From NCBI GenBank assembly GCA_025455065.1, contig JALONG010000041.1:1-43338 (forward strand): a DNA stretch of 43,338 nt. The letters are read 5' to 3'. Made by a program: the position numbers and the translations under genes. This DNA is from Candidatus Kapaibacterium sp. Its GTDB lineage: Bacteria > Bacteroidota > Ignavibacteria > Kapaibacteriales > UBA4661. This document shows positions 35,440 to 43,338 of this stretch, one piece after another (the first letter of the stretch is position 1; each line of letters begins with the position of its first letter). The notes below the pieces were generated by a model. The model had not been told where the DNA came from, made no database searches, and was given only the letters and a program-made list of their open reading frames with translations.

Positions 35440-38400
35440 TTAAAAGCCTAGATTCAGCGTAAATTGAAATGCTCTGGGCTGAACCAAAACCCACCGATCT
35501 GTGGCTTGCGCTTGCGCTTCGGACGGCACTGTACCGGGCGAATTAAATTCGGTATCAATTCCGGAGTATTCCGTCCACAGCGCCAAATTCCGCAGTGCAA
35601 TCCCAACGGATAATTCACGAATAACGCTCTCAAAAAGCGGAGCAGATTTTACGAGGATGGGACGAAGATTCCAACGAAAGGCAATCTCCCGAAGCCGCAC
35701 CCAATCAGCACGTTCAAGGAAGTTCCCCACAATGCCGCGTCCCGGGTCAAGTCGCATAAATTCTTCGGATGCGGCGCGGTATTCTACCGTATTCGGCTGT
35801 AAGACCGTTACGCCCTGCACTGGTGCAATTCCCATGTTGTTGTCGGCTGCTTGACCACGCGCCAAACCTAGTGCGGTAAGCAGTTCATTAAATCGTTTGT
35901 CATTGCCGACGCGAATGTTTTCTTGGCGGGTGATGTTGAGCATATTTTTCCCTACACCGAAATCAACCATTGCGTAGAGCGTAAAATCTTGCAGGAAACG
36001 GTAGGTGAGCGCCAGAGAACCCGTCCAAAGCGGCACCGTAGAACCAAGTGCCGTGCGCATTGTGTCGTATTGCGCTCCGCGTAACCAATCGTAATAGCCA
36101 TTTGGCAAAAACTGCGGTCGCAATGGCAGAAAGTCCATAAACTCACCACGCCGCATACCGGGCGCAATGAAATTTGTCCGCACAGGCGCACCAAAGCTAA
36201 AAATACTATTTGAAGCGCCGATGTTCGTAATGATGTTGTCCGAATAATTCACAATTCCAGACAGCATCACATCGTGGTCAATTTCATTGACAATTTTCCC
36301 ATAGACTTGACTTTCAAAGCCCCATCCGCTAATGCCGCCGATATTCTGTGGAACGCCACCCACGCCAACGGATGGAGGAGTAGGAGTATTCAAAATTGCA
36401 TCACGGGAATTTTGCTGGAAGTAGGTAAATTCCAGCCCCCAACGATTTGCAATTTCAACATCTACACCGATTTCGATTTCTTGAATGCGCTCAGGACGAA
36501 TATCAGGACTGCCCGCTCTGCGCAAGTATAGTTGATTGAGGACAGGACCAATAATGCTTGATCCCGAACCAAAAAAGAGTTGCCACGAGCGCAATGATTG
36601 GTCAAGCGAAGGTAAGCGCCCCGATTCTGCAAATGCAGCACGGACTTTGAACAAATTCCACTCTCCGTGTAGAAGCCCTGTTTTGTCCAAGCGCACAGCA
36701 CCACTTATTTGAGGGTAGAAAATAGACGGTACATTGAAGCCAAGCGTAGAAGCATAGTCATTACGCCCTCCAAAAGAGAGAAAATACGTCTCACGGAAAT
36801 TCGTTTCGACGCGCCCGAAAATCCCCGCTTGCCTGTCATGAGAAAAAAATTCTGTCGCCGAAATACCGCTACCCGTTTGCAGCGCCTGTACAAGCGGCGT
36901 TTGGAAATTCGTTGCGGATGAAAAGTCTGAACCGAAATAATTGTCAAAAAGTTGCGTGCCAATAATACTGTTCACCGTCAGCCCTTCGACAATCTCCCGT
37001 GAGTACGAGACACTAGCATCAATATTGAAGCGACGGGCGTAACTACTGCGAATAGAACGTGTACCACCCATTCTGGCATCATTTGGAGAAAAGCGAAAGC
37101 CGGGCGGGAAATACGTCAAAAAGCGCGAATGATTATTTTCAATACCGACAAGACCACGAAAGCGCAAACCTTCGATAATTGCAGGCGTGTATGTCAGTTC
37201 GGCAGAACCGATGAACTGCTCAACCGACAAACGATTGTCCACAGCCATTATCGCGGCACTGTCCGAAAAGAAAAAACGTTTTCCGGCGGCTTCATTGCCC
37301 AAGAGCAAATTGCGTAAAAGCGATGATTCAATCTGGTCAAACCCAAGCGGCAAACGACTATCGTTCTGCACGGCATTAGCGCTCAATTTTGCACTCAGAC
37401 CTTGTGCAACCGTAATGTCCATATTGACACGCCCCGAAGTACGTCCCATCGAATTTAAGGGAAGGATGCCGTTATCGTCGCGTCGCTCAAACGACGCATA
37501 ATAACTCATTGCCCCCACAGCACCGCTTAAATTCAAGAAATGTTGCGCCATCGGTGCTTGCCGAAAAGCACGATTGACGGATTGATACGAAAGCGTCATA
37601 TCCTCGGTGTACAAGCGGCTTGGCTCTTGCCAGCCCGTCGCATACTGATAATTAACCGTTAGTTCGGGGGTAAGTCCGTTTTTCTTACGTCCGCGTTTGG
37701 TATTAATAAGAACAATCCCATTTTGTGCTGCTGTCCCATACAAACACGCGGAAGCGGGTCCTTTCAACACTTCGATAGATTCGATGTCGTCAGGGCTAAG
37801 ATTGATAAGCGGTGAGAGTTCATCAACTTCAAAAACTTTGTAATAATCCACCGACAAAAGTCGCGTTCCGTCAAGAAAAATTATCGGCTGACCGCCCAAA
37901 AGCCCCGCATTGGAGCGCACCGTAAGGCGTATTCCCGTTCCGACAATGCCGCTTGAAGGCGCAACATTGAGTCCGGAAATTTTGCCAACAAGTAATTGCG
38001 CAGGGTCGCTAAAACGCATATTTTCGGTCAGCGTCACGGCATCAACACGCCCTATGGCTGTTTCGGAAACGCTCTTTTGCCGCTTCGATGCAACACCCGT
38101 TATCACAACAGCATCCGTGCCTTGTATGTCCGATACAAGTCCGATTGTCTGAACATCCAGCGTTTCGTTATCTCTTACCGTCACGGGTACGGAGTAGGTT
38201 TTGAATCCGAGTGAGCGTACGGTAAGTTGATACTCTCCAGCCCGAACATTACTCACCTCAAATGTTCCATTATTCAAGGCAATAGCACCTGTGCGCTGCG
38301 GACGGGAATCGTCACCACTCAATACGGGCATGGTAACGCGCATATCCTGAAAAGCATAGACATATTCGTTAGCACGGGCAGTTTCTCGCGGCGTGAGAAG

Positions 38401-38544
38401 AATACTTGCGCCAATCAAGCCTTCGCGGGTTTGTTGATTGGTTATCCTGCCTTTGACTGAGCCGTTTTTGGCTTGCACCGTTGAACACGAAGCAATCATT
38501 ACCAACCACAGAAAAAAGATTCTCAACGGTAATTGCAACGCCAT
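35440..38544 (-). CDS. SusC/RagA-family TonB-dependent outer-membrane transporter
   Basis: A 1034-residue outer-membrane transporter. The ATG at 38544 gives a signal peptide (MALQLPLRIFFLWLVMIASC, cut near VQAK). Residues about 22-115 are a CarboxypepD_reg-like domain (SVKGRITNQQTREGLIGASI; GTFEVSNVRAGEYQLTVRSLGF). A plug follows at about 135-260, with VVITGVASKRQKSVSETAIGR, the TonB-plug signature PAQLLVGKISGLNV, RGxxS-like TGIRLTVRSNAGL, FLDGTRLL and IESIEVLKGPASACLYGT. The remaining 770 residues are a 22-strand-type barrel ending in RAFQFTLNLGF, with the terminal Phe. It precedes the SusD gene and follows the receiver-kinase hybrid. The plug lacks nothing obvious. Energy would come from TonB/ExbBD located elsewhere. 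Confidence 0.95.
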   Translation of the reverse strand: MALQLPLRIFFLWLVMIASCSTVQAKNGSVKGRITNQQTREGLIGASILLTPRETARANEYVYAFQDMRVTMPVLSGDDSRPQRTGAIALNNGTFEVSNVRAGEYQLTVRSLGFKTYSVPVTVRDNETLDVQTIGLVSDIQGTDAVVITGVASKRQKSVSETAIGRVDAVTLTENMRFSDPAQLLVGKISGLNVAPSSGIVGTGIRLTVRSNAGLLGGQPIIFLDGTRLLSVDYYKVFEVDELSPLINLSPDDIESIEVLKGPASACLYGTAAQNGIVLINTKRGRKKNGLTPELTVNYQYATGWQEPSRLYTEDMTLSYQSVNRAFRQAPMAQHFLNLSGAVGAMSYYASFERRDDNGILPLNSMGRTSGRVNMDITVAQGLSAKLSANAVQNDSRLPLGFDQIESSLLRNLLLGNEAAGKRFFFSDSAAIMAVDNRLSVEQFIGSAELTYTPAIIEGLRFRGLVGIENNHSRFLTYFPPGFRFSPNDARMGGTRSIRSSYARRFNIDASVSYSREIVEGLTVNSIIGTQLFDNYFGSDFSSATNFQTPLVQALQTGSGISATEFFSHDRQAGIFGRVETNFRETYFLSFGGRNDYASTLGFNVPSIFYPQISGAVRLDKTGLLHGEWNLFKVRAAFAESGRLPSLDQSLRSWQLFFGSGSSIIGPVLNQLYLRRAGSPDIRPERIQEIEIGVDVEIANRWGLEFTYFQQNSRDAILNTPTPPSVGVGGVPQNIGGISGWGFESQVYGKIVNEIDHDVMLSGIVNYSDNIITNIGASNSIFSFGAPVRTNFIAPGMRRGEFMDFLPLRPQFLPNGYYDWLRGAQYDTMRTALGSTVPLWTGSLALTYRFLQDFTLYAMVDFGVGKNMLNITRQENIRVGNDKRFNELLTALGLARGQAADNNMGIAPVQGVTVLQPNTVEYRAASEEFMRLDPGRGIVGNFLERADWVRLREIAFRWNLRPILVKSAPLFESVIRELSVGIALRNLALWTEYSGIDTEFNSPGTVPSEAQAQATDRWVLVQPRAFQFTLNLGF

Positions 38545-38602
38545 AACGCAAAGCAAAATTTGGGGGAGGGGAATGAATTGGAAGGACTTTGATCGAAAAG
38601 GA

Positions 38603-39793
38603 CTAAATGCGAACACGAGGAAATTCCAGCACAAAGGTAGAACCTACGTCCGTGTTGCTTTCATACCACACACGTCCGCGCATAGTTTCCATCAACTTTT
38701 TCACCGTAGAAAGCCCTATACCGGTTGAACTTTCCCCTGCTGTCGGTCGCACGGAGAGTTTTTCAAAACGCTGAAACAGTCGTGGTTGTTCTTCTTTCGG
38801 GATACCGGGACCGTTATCGGAAATACGAATCTGAACGGTTTCCGGAAAAGTTTTGAGGCGAATTTGAATGTGCTTTCCATGAGGTGAATACTTCACGGCG
38901 TTGGAAACAATATTCTCCAGAATTTGGTGAAACCACACTTCATCTACCGCAATACTTGGCTCTTCATCAGCATCAAGAGCGATGGTGATATTTTTTTGCT
39001 CTGTCAAGCGACGAAATTCTTTCATGTCCAACCGAAGAATAGGAACAACGTTGAGTTCGATGATATTGAGTGGTAATTTCCCGTCTTCTATTGCCTGAAT
39101 GTTGAGCAGATTGTTGATAAGTTTGTTCATTCGCTCGGTAACAGCGAGAATATCTGTGGCGTGTTTCACCAGATTCGCAATTTCTGAGTCATTTGCAGGG
39201 GTATTGACAATCGAATCGGCTAAATTTGCAATAATACCAATGGGATTCTTCAGGTCATGGGCAACAATAGAAAGCAATTCCGACTTTTCCTTGCTAACGT
39301 ACTCAACCCGCTCCAATGCGCGTGTAAGAGCAATTTTCTCTTCGGACAAATAATAATGTTCAAAGCATACCCGAATAATTTCCAGCAAATCCGCATTGCG
39401 CCAAGGTTTCGTTAAAAAACGATACACATTACCTTGATTGATGCTGTCAGTGAGGTCTTTTACATCGGTGTAACCCGTCAGAACAACGCGCACGGTCTGA
39501 GGGACAAACGTAATGGTTTGGTGTAAGAACTCCGTACCCGACATACCGGGCATACGCTGGTCAGCGAGAATTACTTGAGGAATAAAGCCGCTCTCAAGAA
39601 TTGCCAGAGCATCCGTTCCTGATGCTGCGGTGCGTACGGTGTAAAACGGTGAAAACAGTTCTTTTAAGGTAAGCAGAATATCTTTCTCGTCATCAACGAT
39701 GAGCAAACGTTGTTCTTCTTTCGGATACTGCTGCTCCGTTGGTGAAAAAGAACGTATCCCAAGTTCAGTTTGGGGTGATTTTATCCGCAACAT
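38603..39793 (-). CDS. Receiver domain fused to histidine kinase (no DNA-binding output)
   Basis: A 396-residue cytosolic protein. Residues about 28-145 are a CheY-like receiver: LLIVDDEKDIL, phosphoacceptor Asp about 78 in VILADQRMPGMSG, Thr in VLTGYTD and Lys in YRFLTKPW. A helical linker joins it to a HisKA domain (LLSIVAHDLKNPIGIIANL, His about 180) and a HATPase domain (N-box ENIVSNAVKYSP; DNGPGI; STGIGLSTVKKLM). All catalytic elements are intact. The receiver-first order places it downstream of another kinase in a relay, possibly the Reg_prop kinase four genes on. No output domain of the usual type is fused to it. The SusC start is 59 bases downstream. Confidence 0.94.
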   Translation of the reverse strand: MLRIKSPQTELGIRSFSPTEQQYPKEEQRLLIVDDEKDILLTLKELFSPFYTVRTAASGTDALAILESGFIPQVILADQRMPGMSGTEFLHQTITFVPQTVRVVLTGYTDVKDLTDSINQGNVYRFLTKPWRNADLLEIIRVCFEHYYLSEEKIALTRALERVEYVSKEKSELLSIVAHDLKNPIGIIANLADSIVNTPANDSEIANLVKHATDILAVTERMNKLINNLLNIQAIEDGKLPLNIIELNVVPILRLDMKEFRRLTEQKNITIALDADEEPSIAVDEVWFHQILENIVSNAVKYSPHGKHIQIRLKTFPETVQIRISDNGPGIPKEEQPRLFQRFEKLSVRPTAGESSTGIGLSTVKKLMETMRGRVWYESNTDVGSTFVLEFPRVRI

Positions 39794-39869
39794 AGATAGA
39801 AAAAATAGTAAAAATCCAATGCAAATAGCGTGTGAGGGTGTTTCCCGTAGTTCAATACCCCTTCAGTCT

Positions 39870-39877
39870 CAAATATA
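39870..39877 (-). promoter_or_regulatory. Possible -7 element of the receiver-kinase/SusCD operon
   Basis: The minus strand reads TATATTTG (TAnnTTTG form) 77 bases before the receiver-kinase start. No TTTG lies at the right distance upstream; two GTTTAC hexamers at 39892-39897 and 39901-39906 are nearest. The call rests on one half of the promoter only. Confidence 0.35.
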
Positions 39878-39934
39878 CAAGAATTTTCGCAGTAAACGGC
39901 GTAAACAACGATGTTTTCGCAGTGTCATCCCCAA

Positions 39935-40210
39935 TCACCTCGAAAAATCAAGGTACATCAGCCACGCAAAATATACCGACAAGCCAATACCGACAATTAT
40001 CATCACCAAACCGGAAACCCCGTATATCAAAATACGAACATCCTGCTTGTAGCCCGAAAAAGGATTATGCGTAAAGATATGCCTCACAACAAGCATAAAT
40101 CCGCCTTCGTTAAAAAAATCCTCCGGCGATAAGGCTCTTCCCGACAATGCACCGGAACGCAAAACGGCAAGAATGCCGCATAAAATCAGGAACATAGCGG
40201 TAATGAGCAT
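39935..40210 (-). CDS. Small two-segment membrane protein, unknown
   Basis: A 91-residue protein. A hydrophobic helix occupies about residues 3-18 (ITAMFLILCGILAVL) and another 60-85 (ILIYGVSGLVMIIVGIGLSVYFAWLMYL); between them is a polar loop (SGRALSPEDFFNEGG) and an amphipathic stretch. No family is recognised. It begins 33 bases after the MetH activation domain gene and probably shares its transcript. A role as a small membrane partner or stress protein is possible, but nothing in the sequence supports a specific function. Confidence 0.7.
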   Translation of the reverse strand: MLITAMFLILCGILAVLRSGALSGRALSPEDFFNEGGFMLVVRHIFTHNPFSGYKQDVRILIYGVSGLVMIIVGIGLSVYFAWLMYLDFSR

Positions 40211-40243
40211 GAGGTTTGTTTATCTTCGGTGAGAAAATGGAAG

Positions 40244-41173
40244 TTATGCTTCATATCCCAGATTTGGCGCTAACCAGCGTTCTGCCTCTTCTACCGTCAT
40301 TCCTTTGCGACGAGCGTAATCTTCCACTTGGTCGCGTTGGATTTTTCCCAAGGGAAAATACTTGGCTTCAGGGTGCGCAAAATACCAGCCGGACACCGAC
40401 GCAGCAGGAAACATCGCGTAACTTTCCGTGAGAATCACACTTGTATGCGCCTCTGCCGACAGGATGTCAAAAAGTTTCCGTTTTTCCGTGTGTTCGGGGC
40501 AAGCGGGATAGCCGGGTGCAGGGCGAATACCGCGATATTCTTCTTTGATAAGTGCTTCATTCTCTAAATGTTCGTCCGAAGCATACCCCCAAATTTCCTT
40601 GCGTACCTTTTCGTGAAGCCACTCTGCGGCTGCTTCGGCAAGGCGGTCGGCGATTGCTTTGACCATAATCGAAGAATAATCGTCGTGGTCTTGTTCGTAG
40701 CGTTTGCATAGTTCATCCGTGCCGATTCCTGCCGTAACAACAAATGCGCCGATATAATCTTTGAGACCTGTTTCTTTCGGCGCAATGAAATCCGCAAGGC
40801 AAAGATTGGGATTATTCGCGGCTTTTTGGCTTTGTTGGCGAAGAAAATTCAGTGTTGTTAGAAGTGTAGAACGCGATTCATCCTGATACAATTCTACATC
40901 ATCATCCTGAACGGCATTCGCAGGAAAAATGCCACAGACAGCTTTTGCCTGTAAGGATTTCTCAGCAATAATGCGCTTCAGAAGAGTTTGTGCATCATCA
41001 AAAAGTTTTCGTGCTTCACTGCCCACGACGGCATCATCAAAAATTGCGGGGTATTTGCCGCGTAATTCCCATGATAAAAAAAATGGTGTCCAATCAATGT
41101 ATGCGGTGAGTGTTTCAAGCGAAACGTCGTCAAACGTTGTCAATCCTAGTGTGCGAGGTTGTGCTATGGTCAT
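40244..41173 (-). CDS. Stand-alone MetH activation (AdoMet-binding) domain
   Basis: A 309-residue soluble protein matching only the C-terminal reactivation domain of cobalamin-dependent methionine synthase (about 330 residues in the 1227-residue E. coli enzyme). Visible signatures are [18 protein letters not shown] near the start and [19 protein letters not shown] near residue 220, which forms the AdoMet-binding region, then [24 protein letters not shown]. The homocysteine, folate and cobalamin domains are absent and no part of them lies upstream, where the gene is preceded after 17 bases by a cupin gene. By family knowledge, this domain uses AdoMet and reduced flavodoxin to remethylate oxidised cob(II)alamin. 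It could act in trans on a MetH encoded elsewhere, as in organisms with split methionine synthase. The ATG at 41173 is the natural start. Confidence 0.93.
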   Translation of the reverse strand: MTIAQPRTLGLTTFDDVSLETLTAYIDWTPFFLSWELRGKYPAIFDDAVVGSEARKLFDDAQTLLKRIIAEKSLQAKAVCGIFPANAVQDDDVELYQDESRSTLLTTLNFLRQQSQKAANNPNLCLADFIAPKETGLKDYIGAFVVTAGIGTDELCKRYEQDHDDYSSIMVKAIADRLAEAAAEWLHEKVRKEIWGYASDEHLENEALIKEEYRGIRPAPGYPACPEHTEKRKLFDILSAEAHTSVILTESYAMFPAASVSGWYFAHPEAKYFPLGKIQRDQVEDYARRKGMTVEEAERWLAPNLGYEA

Positions 41174-41190
41174 GGTGTTGTTATTGGTGA

Positions 41191-41685
41191 TTATTTTTTC
41201 GGTGCAGAGATCGGTGCAACAAAGGGCTTTTGCGTGGTGTCGTTAAACATAGTTTGCATTGGTCCCATGCCGGAAATCTGCAAAATTGTTTCTCCGACGG
41301 TATATTCAAAATGCGATACACCGGGCGCAAAGTGCATAAACTGTCCGGGCATGATACGCTGAACCTTCGTAGAATCCCATGTTTCCCCCAAACCAACGCA
41401 CAACATTCCTTGTAAGACCGTCGAGTGTAATTCCAAAACGTGTTTATGCGGTGGAATGTGTAGCCCGTCAGGATATTTCACGCGAATAGTAAACATTCCC
41501 GATTTCATGCGGTCTCCGGCGAGTGTCATCGAAGCCGCTCCTTTGAGCGTAGGGTGCGGTTGCCATTGGGGCATTTGGACGGAATCGCGTGGGATGCTTG
41601 TTGTGGCGGGACTTTGTGCAAACATCGTACCTGCAACGAAGTAAAGGCAGAACACTGTCACACGACATAATACTTTATGAGGCAT
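41191..41685 (-). CDS. Secreted cupin-domain protein
   Basis: A 164-residue exported protein. Residues 1-23 are a signal peptide ([23 protein letters not shown], cut at FAQS). A single cupin domain follows: motif 1 is [18 protein letters not shown] (His-x-His...Glu-like spacing, G) and motif 2 [16 protein letters not shown] with the final His. A possible metal site is therefore present. The mature part begins with [19 protein letters not shown]. Such small periplasmic cupins are often annotated as uncharacterised DUF4437-type proteins. It is separated by 17 bases from the MetH activation domain gene, so the two are likely co-transcribed, though no functional link is obvious. Confidence 0.88.
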   Translation of the reverse strand: MPHKVLCRVTVFCLYFVAGTMFAQSPATTSIPRDSVQMPQWQPHPTLKGAASMTLAGDRMKSGMFTIRVKYPDGLHIPPHKHVLELHSTVLQGMLCVGLGETWDSTKVQRIMPGQFMHFAPGVSHFEYTVGETILQISGMGPMQTMFNDTTQKPFVAPISAPKK

Positions 41686-41997
41686 TGGCTTACAGTAGTT
41701 AATTTTATGGTAAATGTATTATGGTCTCCGTCATTGGTTGTCACCGCAAAAATACGAGAAAAATACGTGATGTCCCTAGAAAATTCGTTGTATCCAACAC
41801 CAATACCCGCATTAGGAACGTGAAATAAATAAAAGCGCGTTAATTGATTGTTCGATCAAAGAGTTCACAGGGCGCATAGAATCTCGCTCATAATACTTTT
41901 TCTCCGTGAACTCTGTGTCTTCGATGGCTCATTAAACCTTGCTTTTTAACCAAAGTGCCTGGTGGTGAAAAATAGCCGCTTAAAACGCGCCTTTATT
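41686..41997. other. Intergenic region with inverted repeat
   Basis: About 310 bases contain no confident gene. The perfect arms AGAGTTCAC (41860-41868) and GTGAACTCT (41906-41914) enclose a 37-base loop that includes GCATAGAATCTCGCTCAT (41874-41891), close to the loop of the terminators at 7159 and 9584 but in the opposite orientation. The minus strand reads CACAGAGTTCACGGAG beside it, reminiscent of the widespread CACAGAG-type dispersed repeats of environmental bacteria. No terminator or promoter was identified. Confidence 0.5.
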
Positions 41998-42210
41998 TCA
42001 AACACGTTCCTTAGGCTTTGCAAGCCCCAAAATGACAATTTTGTCATTGGCGTTTCTCATGGATTCAGCAATCTCGGCGTAAGTTTGCGGACTGTTTTTT
42101 TTTGCAACCTCAGATGACAATGGTCGTGGTAGTTCACGTTTTTTCTGCGCATTTCCCCGCTTCATTTTGTGTATAAAATGTGTTTTTTTTCTCTCAATTT
42201 TGAGAGTCAT
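41998..42210 (-). CDS. Possible small basic protein (uncertain)
   Basis: A 70-residue ORF, or 55 residues if it starts at the internal ATG at 42165. It is basic (MKRGNAQKKRELPRPL) with a conserved-looking C-terminal half (QTYAEIAESMRNANDKIVILGLAKPKERV). I recognise no family. The longer start overlaps a hairpin (CTCTCAA-TT-TTGAGAG) and a 21-bp direct repeat, so the shorter form is preferred if the gene is real. It lies in an otherwise gene-poor stretch and could be spurious. Confidence 0.3.
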   Translation of the reverse strand: MTLKIERKKTHFIHKMKRGNAQKKRELPRPLSSEVAKKNSPQTYAEIAESMRNANDKIVILGLAKPKERV

Positions 42211-42248
42211 GTCCCGCTCAGCGCTTTATATGTCCCGCTCAGCGCTTT
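42209..42248. repeat. Two 19-bp direct repeats
   Basis: ATGTCCCGCTCAGCGCTTT occurs at 42209-42227 and 42230-42248 with a 21-bp period. Each copy contains the AGCGCT palindrome. It lies between the doubtful small ORF and the IPT-repeat gene. Confidence 0.9.
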
Positions 42249-42384
42249 TTGGCGTTGGAAATTTTTTCTTGAGAAAGAATACGAATAATTTTGCATTTGA
42301 AATAAAATCGCAAATATCAGTGCGAGATAACAAACAGTAAAAATGTCATCATGTTCACTTTTTCAACCATCTTTGTTTTCGTAT

Positions 42385-43338
42385 ATGCAGAATAATCGTT
42401 CATCTTTGAGCGCTGCGCTCCCTTCATTCAGTCTTCGGCGCTTCGTTCATCAGCCCATTTCGGCGCTGTTTTGTATGCTCTTGCTCTCTATCTGGGCAAC
42501 AGTGCTTCTACCCCTCTACGCGCAGCAAGAAGCCAACGCAATTTCTTTATATCCTGCACTGCATCTGGCTAGCGCCGATGCTTCTAGTATTGCTGCGAGT
42601 CGTAATGCATTGGGAATCGGCATTACGAGTTTTTCTCCGTCCAGCATTAATGCCGGAACTAATGGCTTCCAACTCCGCATCTACCTCTCCGGGCGGGTTT
42701 CACAAACAATACCAACAGCCAATTTCGGTAGTGTACCAGTCAGCGTTATAGAGTCGAATCTCAATGACATCCTTGTAGATGTTCCAGCAAGCGCCATAGC
42801 CGACGCGGGAACGTATCAAGTTTCTGTCACTGACCCGGCAACAGGAACAACAGGTTATGCAAATTTTAACGTCATTCAGCAATCCAACCCAACACCTACC
42901 GTTGGTGTATTACAACCGCCAAGCGTACAAGCCGGAAGTGGTAGTTTTTCTCTTGTCATCAATGGCCGGGGTTTTGTTAGTGGTGTTACTCAGTTCACCT
43001 TTAACGGCTTGCCTCTCACGAATCCCTCGACACTTGGTTTTACCTACGCAGTGTTTACTGTTCCCGCGTCATACATTACCAATACTGGTACCATTCAGAT
43101 TTCGGCTGTCAATCCAACGCCTGGCGGCGGTTGGGGATCCAACACATTCACCATAACAGCACCTGCTTTACCTGCGCCAAGCATCAGCAGTTTTACACCT
43201 ACACAACTGATCGCCAATGGATACGCGCAAACCCTAACGATTTATGGAAACAATTTTCGCAATCCATCAGTAACTTTCAACGGCTCCGGCGTATCAATCA
43301 CCTCAAACGGTAGCAATACATTAACGATAAGCATTCCG
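42385..43338 (+). CDS. 5' part of a secreted IPT/TIG-repeat protein, cut by the window end
   Basis: An open frame of 318 codons running to the last base with no stop. It begins MQNNRSSLSAALPSF and has a signal peptide core ALFCMLLLSIWATVLLP, cut near LYAQQ. The mature region is a series of IPT/TIG Ig-like domains: ITSFSPSSINAGTNGFQLRIYLSGR, VGVLQPPSVQAGSGSFSLVINGRGF and ISSFTPTQLIANGYAQTLTIYGNNF are equivalent starts, about 90 residues apart. The protein thus resembles the propeller/IPT surface protein at 26349-29906 and probably also ends in a T9SS domain outside the window. Upstream, TAATTTTG at 42286-42293 has the TAnnTTTG form but lacks a proper -33 partner. Confidence 0.88.
   Translation, partial: MQNNRSSLSAALPSFSLRRFVHQPISALFCMLLLSIWATVLLPLYAQQEANAISLYPALHLASADASSIAASRNALGIGITSFSPSSINAGTNGFQLRIYLSGRVSQTIPTANFGSVPVSVIESNLNDILVDVPASAIADAGTYQVSVTDPATGTTGYANFNVIQQSNPTPTVGVLQPPSVQAGSGSFSLVINGRGFVSGVTQFTFNGLPLTNPSTLGFTYAVFTVPASYITNTGTIQISAVNPTPGGGWGSNTFTITAPALPAPSISSFTPTQLIANGYAQTLTIYGNNFRNPSVTFNGSGVSITSNGSNTLTISIP

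Noticed and set aside
40244-41173. Frameshifted or truncated full-length methionine synthase
   Set aside because: The upstream DNA encodes a complete signal-peptide cupin with its own start, so no lost MetH core is present.

Overview
The window looks like a chromosomal (possibly plasmid or chromid) stretch of a Bacteroidota/Chlorobiota-type (FCB group) bacterium. The evidence is two secreted proteins ending in type IX secretion (T9SS) type A sorting domains, a SusC/SusD pair, a DUF5686/carboxypeptidase-regulatory outer membrane protein, a LytS/LytTR pair, and at least one promoter of the Bacteroidota form (TTTG, 18-nt spacer, TAnnTTTG). Most genes are on the minus strand. Lineage below the superphylum is not determined; an Ignavibacteria/Kapabacteria-like member is a guess.

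Layout. 0.3-2.6 kb: KTSC-domain protein, DUF1186/SEC-C protein, GNAT acetyltransferase. 2.6-5.7 kb: CocE-type secreted hydrolase and a divergent Uma2-family nuclease-like protein with a heptad-repeat tail. 5.7-10.6 kb: T9SS-sorted Asp-box propeller protein, secreted class C beta-lactamase-fold hydrolase, small outer-membrane barrel protein, and HExxH lipoprotein. Near-identical terminators and an 18-bp box recur here. 10.7-18.1 kb: a signalling operon in the order Rep_3 replication-initiator-like protein, RsbW-like ATPase, STAS protein, and an 1839-residue protein (degenerate kinase, AAA ATPase, helical/TPR-like region, GAF, SpoIIE/PP2C phosphatase). 18.5-23.3 kb, plus strand: fatty acid hydroxylase/sterol desaturase family enzyme, secreted protein, BACON-like lipoprotein, LytS-type kinase, LytTR regulator, closely spaced and probably one operon. 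23.3-29.9 kb: DUF5686 protein, a 17-bp minisatellite, and a 1185-residue propeller/IPT/T9SS protein. 29.9-30.4 kb: repeat-rich intergenic stretch with a possible MITE. 30.4-39.8 kb: receiver-kinase hybrid, SusC, SusD and a Reg_prop/Y_Y_Y sensor kinase. 39.9-41.7 kb: secreted cupin, stand-alone MetH activation domain and small membrane protein. 41.7-43.3 kb: repeat-bearing intergenic DNA and the 5' part of an IPT-repeat secreted protein that runs off the window.

The two strongest candidates for something undescribed are (a) the Rep_3 - RsbW - STAS - pseudokinase/AAA/GAF/PP2C operon, which places a plasmid-type initiator in front of a partner-switching phosphorylation module, and (b) the repeated intergenic cassette (shared terminator plus 18-bp box) upstream of three transcription units. 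The window also carries many short tandem duplications (13-21 bp units) inside and between genes. No tRNA, rRNA, CRISPR array or intact insertion sequence was seen.
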